Shown: positions 56,344-64,000 of the stretch, piece after piece
How positions within the stretch are numbered: the stretch's first letter is position 1
Layout: each line of letters starts with the position of its first letter
Assembly: GCA_037447655.1 (NCBI GenBank)
Contig: JBBHKE010001784.1
Span: 62,001-126,000, forward strand
Direction of reading: 5' to 3'
DNA: 64,000 nt
Source: Zygnema cylindricum
Taxonomy: Eukaryota; Streptophyta; Zygnematophyceae; Zygnematales; Zygnemataceae
Position numbers and translations under genes: made by a program
The notes under the pieces: model-generated
Seen by the model: only the letters and a program-made list of their open reading frames with translations
What the model was told of the DNA's origin: nothing
The model's database searches: none

Positions 56344-56526
56344 TGAAGTTTTGAATGTTCCCCGTCCGATCCTGCCAACAAAATGACCGCAAAGAACGAT
56401 GATTGTTCGGCGAAACTGCGACACTTTAAGACAAAGTTGCTGATTGGTCTTGCCAAACAAAAAGTACGCAAACTATGCAAAAACGAACAGAAATAAACGA
56501 ACTCTCCTAAGGAGCTTGGCACAAAA

Positions 56527-56699
56527 CTACACCGTGAATCGCTATTAGCGTACATGACGCTAGTTGGGGTACCCCTTTTTTTTGGGCAAATTCTCAAATA
56601 GAATAAAGTACGCTAAATGTTTCTGAACGTTATTGGAGGTACCCCGCTCAATACTGTTCATAACTGTAAATTAGTGCCCTTTTAAATAGTGTGGTGTAC
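56527..56699. mobile_element. MITE with ACTACACCGTGAATCG and TAGTGTGGTGTA ends
   Basis: About 173 bp. The left end CTACACCGTGAATCGCTATT and right end TTTTAAATAGTGTGGTGTA match the two end types at 15994-16165. It interrupts the P450-flank repeat where the 40 kb copy continues into repeat R2. Confidence 0.6.
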
Positions 56700-57096
56700 A
56701 GACTGTCAGATACGTACTACTTCGTACATTTTTAATTATGAAAGTACAGAAAATATAATAATATTTAATTGCGTAGATATTTTCCGGCATACGCGGATGT
56801 CAAAAAAAAGCGACGGCGTACGATTTGAACAATTTCGTACATCGACACGTTTTAGTGTGGACACATTATGTGCCGAAATTTTAAACAAACCAGTTTACAA
56901 ATTAGAATAAAAGCAGAATAAATTAAAAAGCACGATGGTAAACCATCTGAGTCTGGGGGTACAAAAGGGGTGGCATGACCAACACTGAAAAACAACAATA
57001 AAAAACAAAAAGAGCGACAAAAACACACCCTAAAAATTTTTTTCTCTTTTTTTACTCTAATTTTTTCATTACTCTAATTACGATGCGCGGTGTAAA

Positions 57097-57269
57097 GTAC
57101 ACCGCAAATCGTAATTAAATTATATTTCTCTAATTTGGTCGCTCGAAGTTTCGACTATATCACATCAAATAGAGTAATTGATTCTAATTTTTTCATTATT
57201 ATTATTTAGGTAAGGTTTTATTAGAGTAAAAAATTCTAATATAGGTTTTTTTTAAATAGTGTGGAGTAC
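57097..57269. mobile_element. MITE bounded by GTAC
   Basis: GTACACCGCAAATCGTAATT at the left and TTTAAATAGTGTGGAGTAC at the right give the same end types as at 56527. GTAC occurs at both edges and may be a target duplication or part of the ends. Another end of this kind (GCTTCGCGGTGTAC) lies near 57690. Confidence 0.5.
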
Positions 57270-57853
57270 GGACGACGTCTGACCGTGCAAAATTGTACTT
57301 TTATAAGTAAAAATGTACAAATAATGATTTAATAGAATCGCGCTCGCACGTGAAATCGCACTAAACAAAAATATCAATCACATCGAAAAAAAACCGGTTC
57401 GCATAAGTCTCGTCCGTCGACAGCATCGTTGTCAGTGTGAACATTAACTGACATTCAGCGCGACAAATAGTATTAGCGTCATAATGACGTCTATACTATA
57501 CGGACTGACAGATTTTGTTCATCTATGTAATTTAGAGTTCATAAATATCGCGCACATAATTAACGCCGACATAACCCAATGTAGAATACTTAAATAAATT
57601 AGAGTAAACTCCATAGTTGAAAAAGCTCTATCACATAAATTAGCGTTCATTACTCTAAATTCTTTTTTTGGGTTTTGTACTCTAATTACGCTTCGCGGTG
57701 TACTGTACAGTACATGGAAGATATTGACAAATTGCCAAAAGTATTTTGTAACAATTTCTCTTGCCGTACACATAGATTTGTCGCGACGAATAGCACATGT
57801 GAAAGAGATCGCACTGGGATACCGCAGCGAAGACTATTAGAGCATTAGACTAA

Positions 57854-58630
57854 GGGTATGTCCCCATGTGCATAAGTAAGTGTTTTTTTTCTGTCGTTTT
57901 CATGTAAAACATAGTGCCGTACTGCCTAAGTTGCAACCGTACGAAAGAATCGCAATTTTGTAGAGTACAATTTGCGTCATCCTCGAACTTAGGATGTACG
58001 AAAATTTGTCTTGTGCTTTTTGACCCACTTCCACGACAAAAAACGTCATCTTCAAACCTATGTTTAAACATATGCGCGATGTGTTTTAAAACAAGGTTTT
58101 TTCGATAAACAAATAGAGACATATATTCGCGCATGCCGTAATTTTGGAAAAAAAAATCATACAATTTCCAACAAAAAAATAAAGAACACAATTCGCTAAG
58201 TTTTGTCCGTTTTCATTCAATACGAGGAACAAAAGTACACAATTTGTTTGGTTTTGTCCGTTTTTGCTTCGTATTGATTTTTTTTGTTGTACAGGACTCA
58301 AAATTTCGATGCCATTTAACCTCGACCGGACAGGAGATGCAAAGACAACGCGCAACTTCTTCAACCATGAAACAACACAAGCTAGAATGCGGTACATCTA
58401 CAATGTCATTGTAAGACATGCGACGTCACAAGCAGTTCCAAAAATAGCGTGCGACAACACAGCTTGTAGACGTTGGAAGCCGTCACATGTATTGTCAAGG
58501 TATACAATCTTCACAAACGTAAGTTACGATCACGTTCTTACACATTGGGGCACTTGAAAACCGGGTCCGAAGGATCCGCGTTAGAATACAAAGTAAGTTC
58601 ACTAAGTTACAAGTACATGGGGACATACCC
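57854..58630. mobile_element. Harbinger-like non-autonomous element (R1 family, complete ends)
   Basis: The terminal inverted repeats GGGTATGTCCCCATGTGC and GTACATGGGGACATACCC enclose 777 bp. Flanks are TAA on the left and TAT on the right, near the 3-bp TWA target duplication of PIF/Harbinger elements. The interior matches R1 copies at 40.6 and 48.6 kb. No transposase ORF is present. Confidence 0.7.
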
Positions 58631-58639
58631 TATGTAACA

Positions 58640-60219
58640 GGATCTCCTACCTCTCAGAAAATCACATTAATACAAACAATTCCAACCACACATTCCACAC
58701 ATTGGAAAACACACATCAACATTTGACAACACTCACATAAGGATAAACTTTAAATTAAAAGAAGCTTCTGTCCACATAACATTAGCTTGGTCTCTTGCCC
58801 TCGTGGCTCAACCTTTCTTTTTAAAGTATTTTCCACTACTCTCCACTCTTAATAATTCTATCTCTTAACTACTAAAACACTATTTAGTTAGTAAGAGATT
58901 TCAATGCAAAATGCCTTTTCTCCAATTTGGTATTAATCGCTCAGGACCAAGATCAGCCGGAATTTCCACAAACTTTTCCCCAAAGGAAAAAGATGTCTAC
59001 TCTCCTCTTACACTTCACTATTTATCCATCATCGCCCTGGACTCGCCAGGCCAGAGTCAACGCTCCGTTTTAACAGGTTTTTACCTGGGCCAATCATTGA
59101 TCAGCAAAGACTCAAACTGACCAATGCAAAAGCGTGCGAAATCTCCCACTAACTACTTAGCATTTACTAACCAATCAAACACTACATTTTACTACGTAGC
59201 ATTTACGTGCAAAAGTGCACGCAAATTGAAACGTGACTTCGCACGATCGTGCGTCGCGAATTTAACTTGCGAAACTACCTACGAAACTTACAAATTTGAA
59301 TTATGACGTTTCGTACTAAAAATAGTAAGAAACGAACCATAATAGGTACCAAACCAATATTAGTACTTTATATAGACGTACGCCTTAAATTCCGCGTCCA
59401 CTTTGACCCTTAACCCGTTTCAATGTTACCCACCTATTATTTTGATCCCTAGCTGCCACCTAAATACACCCATCGCTATATCTTTTGAAATAGGACTCTA
59501 AATCGCGCTATTCTTTCGCGGACGTCCACTAAATTTAGTACTCTATATTCATAACACCTAAATACCCCTTTACAAACAAGTTCGATCTGCTTTTACTGTT
59601 ACACCCTAATAGAGTATTGACTTTGTACCTCACTAGTTTGTAGTCAATACAAAGAGGCAAATCAGTGTGGACTTTAAAACAATATTGAAATCGATAAATT
59701 TGTAAAGGACGGTTTCAGATTTCGCGTTCATAACGGTAAAAGTATTGACAAGATTGACGTCAGCAAATACCACGTGAGCGACATTACAGTGCATAAAGCA
59801 AAATAGAAGTGAAAATGCGTACAAAATTTTGTATTACGCGGTTTGCCCATGTGTTAAAGTAAAGGTTTTTTTAGGACTTGATCATGGGAGTAACTATTTT
59901 GGTTATGCACAGTCACTTACGCCACCTTGTCAAAGATTGTACGTTCGAAATACACATTGGTACAAGTAAAGTACCGTTGATTTTAAACTTGACGGTTTAT
60001 CAGTTGAACAACTTTGACTTTCAAAATATTGCAAACAACTGGTTAAAATTTTGCCTCGCTTATGAATGTCGATCGTCATAATAAAATCAGCAATTCACAC
60101 GACCGGTGAAGGTTTACGACAATAAAACTGTTGCAACCACATGTAAATAAAAGTGTTGCGCACAGTTAGTTTCTCACTTTATGTGAGCTCCAGTGTGAGA
60201 GCACATGTCGACTTTTAAC
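58640..60219. other. Intergenic sequence without a recognisable gene
   Basis: AT-rich with small frames of at most 69 codons and no conserved motif. A fragment resembling the 102-130 repeat end (CCCATGTGTTAAAGTAAAGG) lies at about 59848. Confidence 0.4.
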
Positions 60220-60222
60220 TTA

Positions 60223-60876
60223 GGGTATGGTTACGTCAGACAAAAAGTGAGGTTTAATACATAATTTTGTACTTGCCCGTATTACTATAATTTCAAAAGT
60301 TTCTTGAAAAAAACATTACAGAAATAAGATTACAATCCTCCAAGTATCTGAGAGAAAACATCAACTGTCCGATTATATTTTTATCTTCATCTGCGAAGCA
60401 ATCGCTCTATACGCCTCTATACTGGTGAACCCACCTCGTGGAGGTGATTTCACCAATACAGAACTAGTCAATTCGCTACACCTGGACGGTAGACACGTGC
60501 ATCGATGAAATATGATTTCACACTTCCCTAGAAGTCACGTGCCTTTGGACAAGGTGTTTGTAAAATCTTTGCCGAAAATACATACTGTTTTTCCTTGAAA
60601 GTCAACAAAGTGAAGGATACCTTTGAGGTTTGTGATACACTTGTGAAGTACATGTACGCAATACGCAATTACGGATTTCCATACGAAAATTGTCGGTTTT
60701 TATATCTTTGACAGTTTTAGAAATTTGATTGTCAACTTACGTGGAGCGACTAAAATCAGAAAACGTATGTAAAAGCTTATTTAGAGACGATATGCGATGT
60801 AACCGAGGCCTCTGTAATACTTAAATTTTGTTGTAAATTTTGTTGTCTGTAATAGAGCCGCCTGATGTAACCATAC
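60223..60876. mobile_element. Harbinger-like MITE, TTA target duplication
   Basis: The inverted ends GGGTATGGTTACGTCAG and CTGATGTAACCATACCC enclose 654 bp, flanked on both sides by TTA (60220-60222, 60877-60879). It has no transposase ORF. TWA duplications and G-rich ends are typical of PIF/Harbinger. Confidence 0.75.
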
Positions 60877-60879
60877 CCT

Positions 60880-61612
60880 TAGGGGTCAAGTTCCATCAGT
60901 CGAAAATTGGGGTTGTTTACATAAATCCGGGACTATCCGCACTAAACCGCATCACTTATTTTGTTTTTATACTTGAAACAACATTACAAATAATCTTGTC
61001 AATACTCTCCGAAGGTCTTCGAGGTTATACTAACCATCGAATGTTTATCGGCGAGGCCTTTACTTCATTTTTCTTTGTATCTACCAACGTACCTATATGA
61101 GGTGGGTTGGCAGATACAAAAAAAAATTACAGTGACACGCTGGACAAATAATCTACACGTCATGATAGAATACAAACGAAAAATGGCAAAATTTGCACAT
61201 GGTATGTACTTTTCAAAATGCAACTGAAAATTAAAAAAGTAATCTCGAAACACTCTTTCATCGGGTTATTTTTTCTGTCACACCATTTTCGGCAAAGGAT
61301 TTTCGTCATGTTCGAAAACAGAAACCCTAAAAAATGAGTTTGCGTAAATGACTCGCATTTGCAGAAAGTACAAATGTTCTATCGTATTGTGACTTGGTAA
61401 CGCAAGTACATGGTATGCAAATGGAGATTTGAAGTGAATTTTGTTTCTGTGAAGATTTTTAAAAGATTTTATATATCCGGTCAAAACCCACATGGTGCCA
61501 CTCAATGTATAACAAATGGATTACAGACTCTTCGTGATGGAATATCGACTCAATTAACTCGGCCCATAGTGTTGGTTGTACGATTACAAAAAGGACTCAT
61601 GGAACTTGACCC
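60880..61612. mobile_element. Second Harbinger-like MITE, adjoining the first
   Basis: The inverted ends GGGGTCAAGTTCCATCAGTC and GGACTCATGGAACTTGACCC enclose about 733 bp. Left flank TTA is shared with the preceding element; right flank is TTG. Different terminal sequence shows that it is another family. Confidence 0.7.
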
Positions 61613-61970
61613 TTGGCCGCAAAATTGAAATTCAATCGTGAATTGTAAATAGTGTGGCTTGATTTGGTCGTGCGTGACAACTCACATTGTTTTCATTTAG
61701 TTTGATACTTTTAAGCGAGTCCGTTTTATTATAGCGTACAAAGTATATTTCGTATCGTGCGATTTTATTTATCCATACGATACTAGTTTTTAGAGGTTTC
61801 ATTTCGCGCCGTTCTTCAATTTGCGTCTAAGTTCAATGTAACGATTCGCGACTAAATTTCAATTTTGCGTAAGTTAAAAGCCAACATGTGTTTTTGAAAC
61901 TTGTTCTTGTCCTCCATGTTTTATTTCTACTATAGATGAGTGCAAGACAATTATGTCTTACCCGACGATA
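61613..61970. other. Short intergenic stretch
   Basis: No gene, RNA or clear repeat seen, apart from a TAAATAGTGTGG word (61647) that resembles a MITE end. Confidence 0.4.
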
Positions 61971-61974
61971 GTTC

Positions 61975-62640
61975 AGAACGATGTTGGAGGTGGGAATATT
62001 GTCACGTGGGGAATTAATAGCAAAGTTTTTGAATTGGTATATCATTTTTTTTATCAGTTGTTTCATTAGTTGTGTGGTTGTCTTCCCTATGGTTTTCATT
62101 TCTAGCAAACTACGTGAGTGGTATATTTTGTTTAGATATTTTTAATAATATGGAGTGACAAGAAACTTGAAACTTGGAGTCTTAAAATGCCCTGAACTTA
62201 GGACTTTCATGTAGCCATTCAAACTACTCTTGCTAACGTCATTATTTGGGTGGCTTGATTTCTTGACAATTGAAACAACTTGAGTTTACTAAATGTTTGT
62301 GCTCAAATCCTTTCCTTTACTCGAGGCCACAGTTGATCCACTTGAAGTGGTCGATACCCCTAAGGATCTTCTTGAAGCAAAATTGGTCCTAATCCCCACA
62401 CGTGTGCATTTATATATAAGTTTTTTCTCCTCATAAATGGTGCATGGTTTAAACATTGATGAGATGTGAATTAGACCCCCACACGGTCAGAAATCAACCC
62501 ACGGGTACAATTAGGTGTCCATTTTTTTCCCTTTTGTTATTTTAGAAACATAACTAGAAATAGTTGTAATTATCCTCAATAAGTGTTTTAGGTGTAGATT
62601 CACCTTTCTTAATCAAAAATAGAAGATTCACATGATTTTT
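61975..62640 (+). repeat. Repeat R3, copy 2
   Basis: Direct-orientation partner of 52155-52960, diverged by substitutions and indels. Confidence 0.75.
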
Positions 62641-62729
62641 TAATAATATATAAAAAGTTGTAAATTTATGCATTGACAAAAAAATTCCATCGGTATAATT
62701 TCTAGTTATATTTGGGTTTTTGGGATTTC

Positions 62730-62885
62730 TCCTCTCCCTCTCGATTTGCATCTCCCTTTCAATTTGCTTCTCCATATCGCTCTAACTTTCCCTCTCCCTT
62801 TCAATTTGCCTCCCACCCCTTTTCCTCTTGCTCTCCCTCTCCCTCTCCCTCTCTTTCTCTCGCTCCCTATCAATTTGCCTCCAAA
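62730..62885 (+). repeat. Pyrimidine-rich imperfect repeat (CTCCCTTTCAATTTGC)
   Basis: Several variants of CTCCCTTTCAATTTGCC are separated by CTCTCC runs. Short Ser/Pro-rich frames over it are compositional. Confidence 0.75.
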
Positions 62886-63214
62886 AAGTTAAAAATTGAG
62901 GTTTTTAATGAAGGCCAAGTGTTTCGTGCGTGTGTGTACCGTGTTCTTTTTCTTTTTGGGAAAAAGTGGATTCTTTAAGGTTATGTGTGTAAATCTTGAT
63001 TGCTGAATGTTCTACTTTTAAGAATTTGATACCAAATTGCTCAAACCATTAAGCTAATGATGATGTCAAAGAGGACACTTCACATATGGTGGACCTGTAA
63101 AATGGTTTATGTTGAAAAAAAAAAAATTCAAAGATTAACGCCCGATCATATGCCTACAAGTTGTATATGCCATGCGACTTGTGTCGACACGTTATATAGA
63201 CCATGTGTTTTCTG

Positions 63215-63600
63215 TAACATTGTGGCCTCCATTGGTACACAGAGTTTGCAGCTTACTACTAGCCTCTATGATCGAATTTACCCCTTGCATTTCCTCGCTA
63301 TATAAGTGCCACCCTGACACACAAATATTTTGACCATCCTCGCCTTTGTGAAGGCTCGACTCCCTTAAGCCAAACGCAAAAATAATCACAGTATTTGCTC
63401 CCTCGAGAAGCTAGTTATGGTTCGCCAAAGATGGCCTATTTGTACAACACCTACTACTAAACCCTAAAAGGTAGGCTACCTGATGTACTTCTTGTACCAC
63501 CATTGTACAATATGCGCTTGTCAGCTCGGGATTCATAGTTTGTTCTCCCCTCTTCTTGAGTGTTCTAATATATGATGCCATATGGCAACGCGTGAGGTTG
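63215..63600 (-). mobile_element. Possible relic of a family-alpha LTR
   Basis: GGCCTCCATTGGTACACAGAG, then CTCGACTCCCTTAAG, GAAGCTAGTTATG and GGTAGGCTACCTGATGTACT, follow roughly the order of the alpha LTR near 29106-29470 (CCTCTATTGGAC, GACTCCCTTGAG, GATAAGTTATGAG, GTACTATGG). Similarity is weak and boundaries are uncertain. Confidence 0.35.
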
Positions 63601-63609
63601 TCCCCGAAA

Positions 63610-64000
63610 GCCGCCAAAAGTTCATTCCGGGTTGGCGGCTGCAACAACGATACGTGGTTTGATTCCCGTCCGTGAATGATGTCGTATTCTATTAATTTAC
63701 ATGTGCCTCTTTGCCAATTTGTTCAGTTAAATGAATTAGCCGCTGCGTCAATGTTTAAATATTTATCACGCCCCATTTACCTATTGTTCTTCTATGACTG
63801 AGGTTGTTTGACGCTCGGTGACTCTATAGGACTAAGAATCACATCCTGGTCAAATTGCATATCTTTTTGGTATTAATTAGATTACCTGCTGCACAGTCTG
63901 TCGCTTTGGCTGCTTGAGGGCAGCCATAGTTGTCTAATTCTTAGTGACAACAATAAGTAATAGACCTAGGATACCATCTAGAATAGACAAGTAGAAAATA
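63610..64000. other. Terminal stretch without a recognisable gene
   Basis: Nothing beyond short frames is visible up to the end of the window. Confidence 0.4.

Larger units (their letters stand above)
55672..56527 (-). repeat. P450 upstream region, gene-linked copy
   Basis: Direct repeat of 39158-40050. It includes the TATA-like box, a CGGCGCCGG block, and a CACGTG G-box at 56338-56343 that the other copy lacks. Its distal end is cut by a MITE at 56527, just after GCTTGGCACAAAACT. Confidence 0.85.

Overview
This is a gene-poor, transposon-rich stretch of a plant nuclear genome. The plant signal comes from one intact A-type (CYP71-clan-like) cytochrome P450 gene with a plant-style membrane anchor, PPGP hinge and GT-AG intron, and from Ty1/copia elements whose primer sites match plant initiator tRNA-Met. 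I cannot tell the lineage from this sequence. I see no rRNA gene, functional tRNA gene, CRISPR array or bacterial-style operon.

Layout. (1) 1-1100: degenerate repeat. (2) 1101-9992: a roughly 9 kb long inverted repeat. Its two imperfect arms, each over 3 kb, carry dense ACGT-core (TGACGTGGCA) motif arrays. Its loop holds minisatellites, one of them split by a solo LTR. (3) 9996-20275: MITEs, a GCCGGC tandem repeat, and LTR and copia relics. (4) 20276-39150: a nested retrotransposon cluster. An old minus-strand copia element (B) is interrupted by a plus-strand copia element of another family (beta, 21583-27795) and by a younger relative of B itself (A, 29106-35461). Next to it lies an oppositely oriented LTR with its primer site (D). 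(5) 39158-40050: a displaced copy of the P450 5' flank, followed by other repeats. (6) 41918-46555: a third copia family (gamma), minus strand, whose two ends do not match. (7) 47457-53200: repeat copies, a roughly 900 bp GACTCAATT minisatellite, and palindromic MITEs. (8) 53501-55482: the P450 gene, minus strand, with a candidate promoter at 55.9-56.4 kb. (9) 56527-64000: MITEs (three with PIF/Harbinger-like ends), a repeat also found at 52 kb, and a possible LTR relic.

The P450 is the only gene I regard as likely functional. All retrotransposon coding regions seen carry stops or frameshifts. Three points deserve attention. First, the long inverted repeat could fold into a hairpin if transcribed. 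Second, several copia families in the window prime from the anticodon arm of initiator tRNA-Met, and their gag reading frame starts inside the LTR and runs through the primer site. Third, the P450 upstream region is duplicated about 16 kb away, with a G-box present only in the copy attached to the gene.

All alignments were made by eye. Boundaries of degenerate repeats are approximate, usually to within tens of bases.
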